NCBI RefSeq assembly: GCF_014649535.1
Contig: NZ_BMTF01000001.1
Span: 434,407 to 498,406, forward strand
Length of the DNA: 64,000 nt
Origin: Streptomyces gelaticus
GTDB lineage: Bacteria; Actinomycetota; Actinomycetes; Streptomycetales; Streptomycetaceae
Reading direction: 5' to 3'
Of the stretch, positions 1-7,355 are shown piece by piece. The position numbers were made by a program, and so were the translations under genes. Under the pieces are notes generated by a model. It was not told the DNA's origin. It searched no databases and worked only from the letters and a program-made list of their open reading frames with translations. Numbering within the stretch: position 1 is the first letter of the stretch; every line of letters starts with the position of its first letter.

Positions 1-502
1 GCCAGAACGATTCCGGCGGCAGGCCGAGCGCCCCGACGATCACCGCCCGCACCACCGCCGGCTCCACGACGCCCAGCACGCGGTGCCCCTTCCCGTCCGG
101 CCCGCCCCCGGCGGAGGCCAGAGTCTCCAGCCAGCGTCCGGCCCGGGAGCAGAGTTCCAGCAGGGACTCGCCGCCATGGGGAGCCGCCGAAGGATCGGTC
201 AGCCATGCCGATACGGCCTCCGGCTCGGCCGCGCTCACCGCTGCCAGCCGTCGACCGCTCCACCGGCCCATGTCCCAACCGCGGACGGCCGGTTCGGGTT
301 CGGCACACAGCCCCAGCGCCTCGGCCGTCCCGGCGCATCGCTCGGACGGTCCGTGCAGCAGCCGGTCGGCCTCGGGCACCGCTGTCGCGGTGGCCGCGGC
401 CCGGCGGACCCCGGCGGCGTCGAGCGGCGCGTCGCCGTCGAAACGCGCCTCGCGCAGCGCGGCGTTGAGCGCCGGTGAGATCAACATCACCCGTACCGTC
501 AT
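1..502 (-). CDS. Histidine-phosphatase-family protein, catalytically degenerate (3' end outside window)
   Basis: The reverse strand reads from an ATG at 502 to the window edge without a stop, so the C-terminus is missing. The fold signature is that of the phosphoglycerate-mutase/CobC superfamily: a SERCAGTAEAL stretch where the RxxxTA motif belongs, DMGRWSGR, and HGGES. The two defining catalytic histidines are absent. The N-terminal LVRHG motif is replaced by MLISPALN, and the C-terminal HxG position reads VVEPAVVRA. The gene is divergent from the riboswitch-cbtB-cbtA operon, so a role near cobalt or cobalamin metabolism is plausible. Phosphatase activity is doubtful; a binding or regulatory role is an inference. 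The superfamily call is firm, the function is not. Confidence 0.75.
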   Translation of the reverse strand, partial: MTVRVMLISPALNAALREARFDGDAPLDAAGVRRAAATATAVPEADRLLHGPSERCAGTAEALGLCAEPEPAVRGWDMGRWSGRRLAAVSAAEPEAVSAWLTDPSAAPHGGESLLELCSRAGRWLETLASAGGGPDGKGHRVLGVVEPAVVRAVIVGALGLPPESFW

Positions 503-609
503 GTTCCGGTCAACTCCCTGAACTCCAGCCCCTCCGATCCCACCCTGGCATCAGGGCGGCCCGGCCCGGTCATCGGCACCATGGCGGCGTCTGTCCCCAA
601 GCGGTATCG

Positions 610-725
610 TCGCGGCGAACATGACGTAGGTGCAACGGAAGTCCGGTGAGAATCCGGCACGGTCGCGCCACTGTGAACCCGTACCCGTGCGGGAAGTCAG
701 ACCCGGCGCCCACGTCTCAGGCACC
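610..725 (+). ncRNA. Cobalamin riboswitch upstream of cbtBA
   Basis: The leader carries the conserved blocks of the cobalamin riboswitch in order: GTGCAACGGAAGTCCGGTGAG, AATCCGGCACGGTCGCGCCACTGTG (the B12-box region) and GGGAAGTCAGACC near 690-705. It ends about 40 bases before the cbtB start, which has an AGGAGG-like ribosome site at 749-754. Binding of adenosyl- or other cobalamins would be expected to shut off cbtBA. Boundaries are approximate; the core is clear. Confidence 0.93.
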
Positions 726-761
726 ACGATCGGGACGCGTGTTCCCTCAGGAGGTTCTGCC

Positions 762-977
762 ATGGCGCAGTCCGCTGCCCCCGCCACCGCCGTACCGGCG
801 ATCACCCCCATCTCCCTGAAGGCCATTGCCCCCTGGGCGGTCTTCTTCGGCATCCTCATGCTCGTCCTGCTGTACTTCGTCGGCGCCGAGCAGGGCGCCA
901 CCGCGGTCATCTCCGGCGAAGGTGTCCACGAGTGGGTCCACGACGGCCGCCACCTCCTCGGTTTCCCCTGCCACTGA
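762..977 (+). CDS. cbtB: CbtB, small subunit of predicted cobalt transporter
   Basis: This 71-residue protein has a single central membrane segment (about residues 22-40, AIAPWAVFFGILMLVLLYFV) followed by a histidine-bearing tail, HEWVHDGRHLLGFPCH. That layout is typical of CbtB, the small partner of CbtA. The start at 762 follows a good ribosome site. It sits directly behind a cobalamin riboswitch and 26 bases ahead of cbtA, which fits the known B12-regulated cobalt-uptake pair CbtAB. Transport of cobalt is predicted from family and context, not proven by sequence. Confidence 0.9.
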   Translation: MAQSAAPATAVPAITPISLKAIAPWAVFFGILMLVLLYFVGAEQGATAVISGEGVHEWVHDGRHLLGFPCH

Positions 978-1003
978 CGTACCGTCCGATCCAGGGGAAG
1001 CCC

Positions 1004-1777
1004 ATGAACTCCATATCTGTCAGGGCCCTGCTCGTGCGTGGCATGCTGGCCGGCCTCGTCGCGGGCGTGCTCGCCCTGCTCGTCGCCTGCTTCCTCGGTG
1101 AGTCGCGGGTGGACGCGGCCATCGCTCTCGAGGAGTCGCACAGCCATCACCACGACGGCGGCGAGGAACTGGTCAGCCGCACCGTGCAGTCCACCGCCGG
1201 ACTCGCCACCGGTGTGCTCGTCTTCGGCGTGGCGATCGGCGGCATCGCTGCCCTCGTCTTCTGCTACGCCCTCGGCCGGATCGGCAGGTTCGGTCCGCGG
1301 GCCACGGCCGTTCTGATCGCGGGTGCTGCGCTGCTGACGGTGTACGTCGTGCCGTTCCTGAAGTACCCGGCCAATCCGCCGGCCGTCGGCAACCCCGACA
1401 CCATCGGCCGCCGTACCGCCCTGTTCTTCCTGATGGTCGCCCTGAGCGTGCTGCTCGCCGTCGCCGCGGTCCTCCTCGGCAGGCGGCTGGCTCCCCGACT
1501 GGGCAACTGGAACGCGACGACCGTGGCATCCGCCGGTTACGTCCTGGTGATCGGCCTCGCCTATGCGTTCCTGCCTTCGTTCAACGAAGTCGGCAAGGAC
1601 TTCCCGGCCACCCTGCTGTGGGAGTTCCGGCTGAGCACCCTTGCCGTGCAGGCCACCCTCTGGGTGACCTTCGGCCTTGTCTTCGGACGGCTGACGGAAC
1701 GGCTTCTCGTGCCAGGAGCCGGCGCCGTCACGGCCGGAGACAGCGGCGTGGGACGGGCGGTCACGTCGGCCGGCTGA
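1004..1777 (+). CDS. cbtA: CbtA, membrane subunit of predicted cobalt transporter
   Basis: This 257-residue integral membrane protein has about five to six hydrophobic segments. The first spans residues 9-30 and is followed by the histidine cluster SHSHHHD near residue 46, a probable metal-binding loop. Both are family hallmarks. It lies 26 bases after cbtB in one riboswitch-controlled operon, and a perfect hairpin follows its stop. Cobalt supply for the large cobalamin cluster at 24.8-39.7 kb is the likely purpose. Confidence 0.9.
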   Translation: MNSISVRALLVRGMLAGLVAGVLALLVACFLGESRVDAAIALEESHSHHHDGGEELVSRTVQSTAGLATGVLVFGVAIGGIAALVFCYALGRIGRFGPRATAVLIAGAALLTVYVVPFLKYPANPPAVGNPDTIGRRTALFFLMVALSVLLAVAAVLLGRRLAPRLGNWNATTVASAGYVLVIGLAYAFLPSFNEVGKDFPATLLWEFRLSTLAVQATLWVTFGLVFGRLTERLLVPGAGAVTAGDSGVGRAVTSAG

Positions 1778-1810
1778 CCGGCACGCCGTATGCGGGCAGT
1801 CCGATGACCT

Positions 1811-1840
1811 GAAGCCCGCCGGGAGTTCCCGGCGGGCTTC
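1811..1840. terminator. Bidirectional terminator hairpin
   Basis: A perfect 13-base inverted repeat (gaagcccgccggg at 1811-1823 and its complement at 1828-1840) with a four-base loop sits between the convergent cbtA and GNAT genes, so it can serve both. Confidence 0.85.
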
Positions 1841-1905
1841 GGGTGTTTGCGCCGGCGACGGGCCGGCCCGGACGCGGCCCCCGCTCCGGGTCCGGGGCCG
1901 CCGGC

Positions 1906-2412
1906 TCACTCCTCGGCCTGCGGGTCCCAGTCGATCCGGTAGTGCTTCAGCTTCTCGTCCTCCTTCACCAGCCGCATGCCGGCAGCTTCCATGACGCGCT
2001 GGGACGCGACGTTGTCCAGATCGGTGTCACCATGCACGCTGCTCACCCCCTGGTCCCGGGCGAACCGGAGCAGGGCGCGCAGGGCCTCGGAGGCGTAACC
2101 CATCCCCTGGGCCGAGGGGACGAGGCCGTAGCCGATCGTGACGTGCCCGTTCTCATCCGGCGCCCCGTGGAATCCCAACCCGCCGATCACCTGTCCGTCC
2201 TCGCGGCGTCGTATCTCGTACGAGCCGAAGGGGCTGGGGTCACCGCTCCTCGCGCAGGTGTCGAGGAAACGCTCGGCCGCTGCCATCTCGCCGGGGGACG
2301 GATAGCCGGGCGCCCAGTACGAGTCGTCCCCCGGCGTGCCCGCCACCACCCGCAGGGCATCGGAGGCATCCATCGGGCGGAGCAGGAGGCGAGGTGTCTC
2401 AAGATCGGTCAT
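1906..2412 (-). CDS. GNAT-family N-acetyltransferase (RimJ/RimL type)
   Basis: The 168-residue product starts MTDLETPRLLLRPM, the typical opening of RimJ/RimL-like GNAT acetyltransferases. It continues with IGGLGFHG, the acetyl-CoA loop-like AQGMGYASEAL, and the terminal helix segment NVASQRVMEAAGM. These enzymes transfer acetyl groups from acetyl-CoA to amines, often protein N-termini or small molecules; the substrate here is unknown. The open frame continues upstream to about 2520, but the ATG at 2412 matches the family start. Confidence 0.88.
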   Translation of the reverse strand: MTDLETPRLLLRPMDASDALRVVAGTPGDDSYWAPGYPSPGEMAAAERFLDTCARSGDPSPFGSYEIRRREDGQVIGGLGFHGAPDENGHVTIGYGLVPSAQGMGYASEALRALLRFARDQGVSSVHGDTDLDNVASQRVMEAAGMRLVKEDEKLKHYRIDWDPQAEE

Positions 2413-2516
2413 GAGCGAGTGGACTATCACGAGGGGCGGGTGTCCGGCATCCGGATTGAACGGCCCGGCCGGGTCCGCGAAGGACCCGGCCGAACGCCCT
2501 GTCGGCGCTCCCCGGC

Positions 2517-2936
2517 TCACTCGGCCGAAGACTCCCGGGAATCCGTCCGCCCGGAAGCCGAGCCGGAGCCGGCCTCGGAACCGGAATCGGGGCCGGAGTC
2601 GAAGTCCCCGGAGAACGCCGCCGCCATCCGCAGATGACCGGCCGCCTCCGCGCTCCGGCCCTGGCGCTCAAGAGTGCGCCCGAGCATCAGCCGCGCGTAG
2701 TGCTCCACGGGGTCGCGCTCCAGCACCGCCCGCAGCTCCGCCTCGGCCTTCGTCAGCCGCGCCGAGTGGTAGTAGGTCCGGGCCAGCAGCAGACGCGGCG
2801 ACACCTGCTCCGGGACCTCCTCGACCAGCCCCTCCAGGATCCGGGCCGCGCTCATGTACTCCTTCGCTTCGAAGAACATCTGCGCACGGTCCCAGCGGTC
2901 GGCAGCCGTGCCGAACTCGTAGTAGGTGTCGCTCAC
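2517..2936 (-). CDS. Tetratricopeptide-repeat protein
   Basis: This 139-residue soluble protein has about three TPR helix pairs between residues 12 and 105 (AKEYMSAARILEGLV, SPRLLLARTYYHSARLTKAEAELRAV, HYARLMLGRTLERQGRSAEAAGHL). A low-complexity acidic Ser/Gly/Glu tail follows. TPRs usually mediate protein-protein contacts. It is divergent from the pirin gene, sharing a 178-base intergenic region with a palindrome at 3044-3057. No enzymatic motif is visible. Confidence 0.85.
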   Translation of the reverse strand: MSDTYYEFGTAADRWDRAQMFFEAKEYMSAARILEGLVEEVPEQVSPRLLLARTYYHSARLTKAEAELRAVLERDPVEHYARLMLGRTLERQGRSAEAAGHLRMAAAFSGDFDSGPDSGSEAGSGSASGRTDSRESSAE

Positions 2937-3043
2937 TTGACCTTCTCCTTCATGGACTGTCCCCGGACCGTGCCCGGCTTCGTCCAGCCATGGGCCGCAG
3001 CTGCCGCTCAGCCACCTTGCACGGGTCGGAACAGTACACAGTC

Positions 3044-3057
3044 GTTGAATATTCCAC
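3044..3057. promoter_or_regulatory. Palindromic operator candidate between TPR and pirin genes
   Basis: GTTGAATATTCCAC is a 14-base palindrome broken by one mismatched pair, in an AT-rich patch (3040-3066) that is unusual for this genome. Its position between divergent genes suggests a repressor site. The regulator is unknown. Confidence 0.45.
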
Positions 3058-3114
3058 TAACTTCTCGGCGTGGGTACGGGCACCCCCGGGTCCGCACGGG
3101 AATAGGTTGACGCC

Positions 3115-4080
3115 ATGAGCAATCTCGATCGCCAGGCCGAACTCTCCGTCTGCGGGGGACGGGGCTTCGTCGTCGCCGAGCCGGTACGTGAACTTCTCAC
3201 CCCTCGCCGTGTCCGGCTGGGCGAGTCCACCGAGGTCCGCAGGCTGCTGCCCAACCTGGGCCGCCGGATGGTCGGCGCCTGGGCGTTCGTCGATCATTAC
3301 GGCCCCGACGACATCGCGGGCGAACCGGGGATGCAGGTGCCGCCCCACCCGCACATGGGCCTGCAGACGGTCAGCTGGCTGCACGAGGGCGAGGTCCTGC
3401 ACCGGGACAGCCTCGGCAGTCTCCGTACGATCCGCCCGCGTGAACTGGGACTGATGACCTCGGGCCGGGCCATCAGCCACTCCGAGGAGAGCCCCAGGTC
3501 CCACGCGAGGTTTCTGCACGGTGCTCAGCTCTGGGTCGCACTGCCCGACGCCCACCGCCACGTCGAGCCCCACTTCCAGCACCACACCGACCTGCCGACC
3601 GTCTCGGCGCCGGGCCTCACCGCCACCCTGATCCTGGGCGAACTCGACGGCACCACCTCGCCCGGCACCACGTACACCCCGATCACCGGTGCCGACATCG
3701 CGCTGACCGCCGGTGCCGAGGCCCGGCTGCCGCTCGACCCGGACTTCGAGTACGCGGTGCTGTCCATGTCCGGCCAGGCCGAAGTCGACGGCGTGCCCGT
3801 GCTTCCCGGTTCCATGCTCTACCTCGGCTGCGGCCGGACCGGACTTCCCCTGCGCGCGGACACCGACGCGGGCCTCATGCTCCTCGGCGGTGAGCCGTTC
3901 GAGGAGGAGATCGTCATGTGGTGGAACTTCGTCGGGCGGTCCCACGAGGAGATCGAGGAGGCCAGGCAGGGCTGGATGGAAACCTCCCGCTTCGGTGAGG
4001 TGAGGGGCTATGACGGCGACCGGCTGCCGGCTCCCGAACTGCCGCCCGTCGCGCTGAAACCACGGGGGCGGGTGCGCTGA
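3115..4080 (+). CDS. Pirin-family cupin protein
   Basis: This 321-residue bicupin carries the pirin metal-site motifs PHPHMGLQTV (about residues 79-88) and a later HSEE (about 122-125), so iron binding is expected. Pirins act as quercetin-dioxygenase-like enzymes or redox-sensitive regulators. In streptomycetes a pirin has been linked to control of acyl-CoA metabolism and antibiotic output. The ATG at 3115 has only a TAGGTT element seven bases upstream and no clear ribosome site, so the mRNA may be leaderless. The last ~130 bases of this gene recur in degraded form at 9946-10073. Confidence 0.93.
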   Translation: MSNLDRQAELSVCGGRGFVVAEPVRELLTPRRVRLGESTEVRRLLPNLGRRMVGAWAFVDHYGPDDIAGEPGMQVPPHPHMGLQTVSWLHEGEVLHRDSLGSLRTIRPRELGLMTSGRAISHSEESPRSHARFLHGAQLWVALPDAHRHVEPHFQHHTDLPTVSAPGLTATLILGELDGTTSPGTTYTPITGADIALTAGAEARLPLDPDFEYAVLSMSGQAEVDGVPVLPGSMLYLGCGRTGLPLRADTDAGLMLLGGEPFEEEIVMWWNFVGRSHEEIEEARQGWMETSRFGEVRGYDGDRLPAPELPPVALKPRGRVR

Positions 4081-4405
4081 CCTCGTGTGAGCGGATGCCG
4101 GTGGCTCCCGTGCTCGGCATGGTCTTTGTATCCGGGAGGTATCGAAGAGCGCTCGGCCGCGCATCGAACCGGACTGTCGGCCGGTGGCTCGGGGCGACCG
4201 CCGTTCCACGTCCTGCCGCCGCGAGAGCGGGCCGACCCGGCGTTTCCACCGGGGCAGGAGCCGCGGTTCGGCGCCGTACGGGCCCCGGGCGAAACGGCGG
4301 CACTGCCCGCCGTCTGCCGTATCGTTTCGGCGGGGGTGGCTGGGCACGAGTCATGGATGCCGGCCGTGTCTGTGTCCGTACGCCTTGCGAACAGGAGCCC
4401 TCCCC
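4081..4405. other. Intergenic region before the two-component genes
   Basis: This 325-base stretch lies between the pirin stop and the GTG of the response regulator. It has no convincing gene. It should hold the promoter of the regulator-kinase pair, but I could not assign -35/-10 elements with confidence. Confidence 0.5.
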
Positions 4406-5143
4406 GTGTACTCGCCCGTCCAGGAAGCTTCCGCCGCGCGCCTCGTCCGCGTTCTCCTGGTGGAGGACGACGAGCTGATGCGCCGCTCCTTCACGGTCGC
4501 TCTGGAGCGCTACGGCTACGAGATGGAAGCGGCGGCCGACGGTCTCGCGGGGCTGGAGCTCTTCCGCGAGAACAGCTTCGATCTGCTGATCCTGGACGTG
4601 ATGCTGCCCGGCCTGGACGGGATCGGTCTGTGCCGCAGGGTGCGGGAGACCAGCCTGGTGCCGGTCCTGATGACGTCCGCCCGTGGTGACGGACTCGATG
4701 TCGTGGCCGGGCTGGAGGCCGGGGCCGACGACTACGTGGTCAAGCCGGTGGAGACGTACGTGCTCGTCGCCCGCATACGTTCGCTGCTGCGGCGCGCGAC
4801 GTACTCGCCGGCCCCGGGGCCGGAGCAGCCCACGGGCGGGAGCCGGCCGGACGCAGGGGACGTACTGGAGTTCGGGGACCTGAGGATCGACACCGCCGGC
4901 ATGGAGGTGTCCGTCTCGGGCAGCCCGGTGGCCCTGACCCCGACGGAACTCAAGCTCCTCCTGGAATTCGCCGCCCGTCCCGGCGTTGTGCTCGAACGGC
5001 ACACCCTCCTGCGGGACGTCTGGGAATACGGCTGGGACGGCGACAGCCGGGTCGTCGACCTGTGCGTGCAGCGGCTGCGCCGGAAGCTGGGCCGGGACCG
5101 GATCGAGACGGTCCGGGGCTTCGGATACAAGCTCAGGCGGTGA
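4406..5143 (+). CDS. OmpR/PhoB-type response regulator
   Basis: The 245-residue protein has a receiver domain (residues 14-125) with acidic pocket D21/D22, phospho-acceptor D64 in LILDVMLPG and the conserved lysine in DYVVKPV. A winged-helix DNA-binding domain (about 150-245) ends RVVDLCVQRLRRKLGRD...VRGFGYKLRR. The GTG at 4406 is chosen because AGGAG lies ten bases upstream. It is followed three bases later by its kinase gene. It probably controls the ABC exporter downstream in response to a cell-envelope or drug signal. Confidence 0.95.
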   Translation: MYSPVQEASAARLVRVLLVEDDELMRRSFTVALERYGYEMEAAADGLAGLELFRENSFDLLILDVMLPGLDGIGLCRRVRETSLVPVLMTSARGDGLDVVAGLEAGADDYVVKPVETYVLVARIRSLLRRATYSPAPGPEQPTGGSRPDAGDVLEFGDLRIDTAGMEVSVSGSPVALTPTELKLLLEFAARPGVVLERHTLLRDVWEYGWDGDSRVVDLCVQRLRRKLGRDRIETVRGFGYKLRR

Positions 5144-5146
5144 GGA

Positions 5147-6442
5147 GTGCGTCCCTTCCACCGGCGCGGGCCGGGCCGCACCTCACTGCGCCGCAAGATC
5201 GCCGCCCTCGTTGCCGCCACGGCCTTCCTGGTGGTGGCTGCGGTCGGCCTCCTGGTGCATGTGTGGACCGCGCAGGACATCCGCGGCCGCGGCGAAGCGC
5301 GGGCGTTCAACGCCGTGTACGAGGCCATGGACGTCTACCGGCGCACCGGGATGCTGTCGGGAGGCGCCGAACTCGACCCCTCCGGCCTGCCCCCCGAGCT
5401 GCGCGCCCCGGCCGACGACAGGCGGCACACGGCCTACGACGGGCGCGTCGAGGGGAATGTGGGGCCGACCGTCTGGGCGGCCCAGCGGACGGGCGGCCCG
5501 GACAGCCCGGTTCTCGCCGTCCAGATCAACCTGAGCCCGGACCACGCCAATCTGCCACGGCTCGACGCGGCCATGGCGGTGGCCTCACTCGTCGCGCTTG
5601 CGGCAGCCGCACCCGTGGCCGTGTACGGCGCCGGGCTGCTGGCCCGCAGACTGCGGCGGGTCGCCGAGACAGCGGCACGGATCTCCGCAGGAGATCTTGA
5701 CGCCCGCACGGGGCCCACGAAGGGCCGCGACGAGGTGGCGGACATCGCCGTGACCGTCGACCGCATGGCCGACAGCCTCGCCCAGCGGCTCCGCACCGAG
5801 CGCCGGTTCACCGCGGACGTGGCGCACGAGCTGCGCACCCCCGTCGGCGGGCTGCTGGCCGCCGCCGGCCTCCTGCCGCCCGGCGAGACCGAGGATCTGC
5901 TGCGGGCCCGGGTACGTGATCTGCGCGGCCTGGTCGAAGACCTCCTGGAGATCTCCCGCCTGGACGCCGGGGCCGAACAGCCGGTCCGCGCTCGGGTACC
6001 GCTCGGCGCCGTGGTCGCCGAGGCCGTGTCCCGTACCGGCCTCGACACCGAGGTCACCGATGACGCCGCCACCACGGAAACGGTGGAGACCGACCCGCGC
6101 CGCCTGGAGCGGATCGTCGGCAACCTCGTCGTCAACGCCCACCGGCACGGCGCCGCCCCGGTGCGGGTCACCGTCCATGGACGAACGGTCGTCGTCCGCG
6201 ACCACGGCCCCGGCTTCCCGCCCGAAGTGCTGCTTCACGGCCCGCGCCGCTTCCACACCGGCGCACGGGAACGCGGCTCGGGCCACGGCCTGGGCCTGAC
6301 CATCGCCCTGGGGCAGGCCCGTGTCCTCGGCGCCGAGCTGCTGCTCGACAACACCGCGGACGGCGGCGCCGTCGCCACCTTGCGACTGCCCGCCCGACCG
6401 GAGGCCGGCGACACGACCGGTACGGAGCCGAGCGCGCACTGA
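5147..6442 (+). CDS. Sensor histidine kinase
   Basis: The 431-residue kinase has a membrane segment at about 17-40, an extracytoplasmic loop, a second segment at about 141-165, a HAMP domain, and a HisKA box AHELRTP with H227 as phospho-acceptor. A short HATPase_c domain follows, with VGNLVVNAHRHG (N box), VRDHGPGFP and GSGHGLGLTIA (G boxes). It starts with GTG three bases after the regulator stop. It should phosphorylate the partner regulator in response to an envelope stimulus of unknown identity. Confidence 0.95.
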   Translation: MRPFHRRGPGRTSLRRKIAALVAATAFLVVAAVGLLVHVWTAQDIRGRGEARAFNAVYEAMDVYRRTGMLSGGAELDPSGLPPELRAPADDRRHTAYDGRVEGNVGPTVWAAQRTGGPDSPVLAVQINLSPDHANLPRLDAAMAVASLVALAAAAPVAVYGAGLLARRLRRVAETAARISAGDLDARTGPTKGRDEVADIAVTVDRMADSLAQRLRTERRFTADVAHELRTPVGGLLAAAGLLPPGETEDLLRARVRDLRGLVEDLLEISRLDAGAEQPVRARVPLGAVVAEAVSRTGLDTEVTDDAATTETVETDPRRLERIVGNLVVNAHRHGAAPVRVTVHGRTVVVRDHGPGFPPEVLLHGPRRFHTGARERGSGHGLGLTIALGQARVLGAELLLDNTADGGAVATLRLPARPEAGDTTGTEPSAH

Positions 6443-6522
6443 TACACGGCGGCCCAGACCCCGATACGTTCCCCGGACACCCTTCGACGTACGCGTCTTT
6501 CCGTACGAGAAGAGGAGTCCAC

Positions 6523-7296
6523 ATGACCGCCGACCCCCTGGCACTGAACCCGGTGACCGGAATCGCGGCCGCCACCACCGACCTGTCGAAGGTCTACGGC
6601 AGGGGCGACACCCGGGTCGTCGCCCTGGACCGGGTCAGCATCGCCTTCCGCGAGGGCGAGTTCACCGCGATCATGGGCCCGTCCGGATGCGGCAAGTCCA
6701 CCCTGATGCACTGCGCCGCCGGGCTCGACTCGCCCACCTCCGGCTCCGTACGCATCGGCACCACCGAACTCGGCGGGCTCACCGACCGGCAGCTCACGCA
6801 GCTGCGCCGGGACCGGATCGGGTTCATCTTCCAGGCGTTCAACCTGCTGCCGTTGCTGACCGCGCTCGAGAACATCACTCTGCCGATGGACATCGCCGGA
6901 CTCCACCCCGACCAGGAGTGGCTGGAACGCGTGGTCTCCATGGTCGGCCTCGCCGAGCGCCTGGGACACCGGCCCGCCCAGCTCTCCGGCGGCCAGCAGC
7001 AGCGCGTCGCGGTGGCCCGCGCCCTTGCCTCCCGCCCCGCGATCGTCTTCGGCGACGAGCCCACCGGCAACCTCGACTCCCGCGCCGGGGCAGAGGTCCT
7101 CGGCTTCCTGCGCGAATCGGTGCGTGAGCTGGGCCGGACCGTGGTCATGGTCACCCACGACCCCGTGGCCGCCGGATACGCCGACCGCGTCGTGTTCCTC
7201 TCCGACGGACGCCTGGTCGAGGAGATGGTCCAGCCCACTCAGGACCGGGTCCTCGACCTGATGAAGAGCCTGGGCGCCCGCTCCCACACCGGCTGA
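6523..7296 (+). CDS. ABC transporter ATP-binding protein (MacB/LolD type)
   Basis: The 257-residue ATPase has Walker A GPSGCGKST (residues 52-60), Q-loop FQAFNLLP, signature [15 protein letters not shown], Walker B IVFGDEPTGNLDS and H-loop VTHD. GDEPTGNLDS is characteristic of the MacB/LolD/FtsE family, which pairs with FtsX-like permeases. It lies between the two-component pair and the large permease and probably forms a drug or antimicrobial-peptide exporter with the latter. Confidence 0.95.
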   Translation: MTADPLALNPVTGIAAATTDLSKVYGRGDTRVVALDRVSIAFREGEFTAIMGPSGCGKSTLMHCAAGLDSPTSGSVRIGTTELGGLTDRQLTQLRRDRIGFIFQAFNLLPLLTALENITLPMDIAGLHPDQEWLERVVSMVGLAERLGHRPAQLSGGQQQRVAVARALASRPAIVFGDEPTGNLDSRAGAEVLGFLRESVRELGRTVVMVTHDPVAAGYADRVVFLSDGRLVEEMVQPTQDRVLDLMKSLGARSHTG

Positions 7297-7355
7297 GCCG
7301 CGCCCGCGCCGCGCATCCCGCAACTCACGTTCCCGGAAAGTCTCGGAAGCCACCC

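Noticed and set aside
551..1909. A long minus-strand frame spanning cbtB-cbtA and the riboswitch
   Set aside because: It crosses the riboswitch and two recognised genes and encodes a compositionally biased product typical of antisense shadows.
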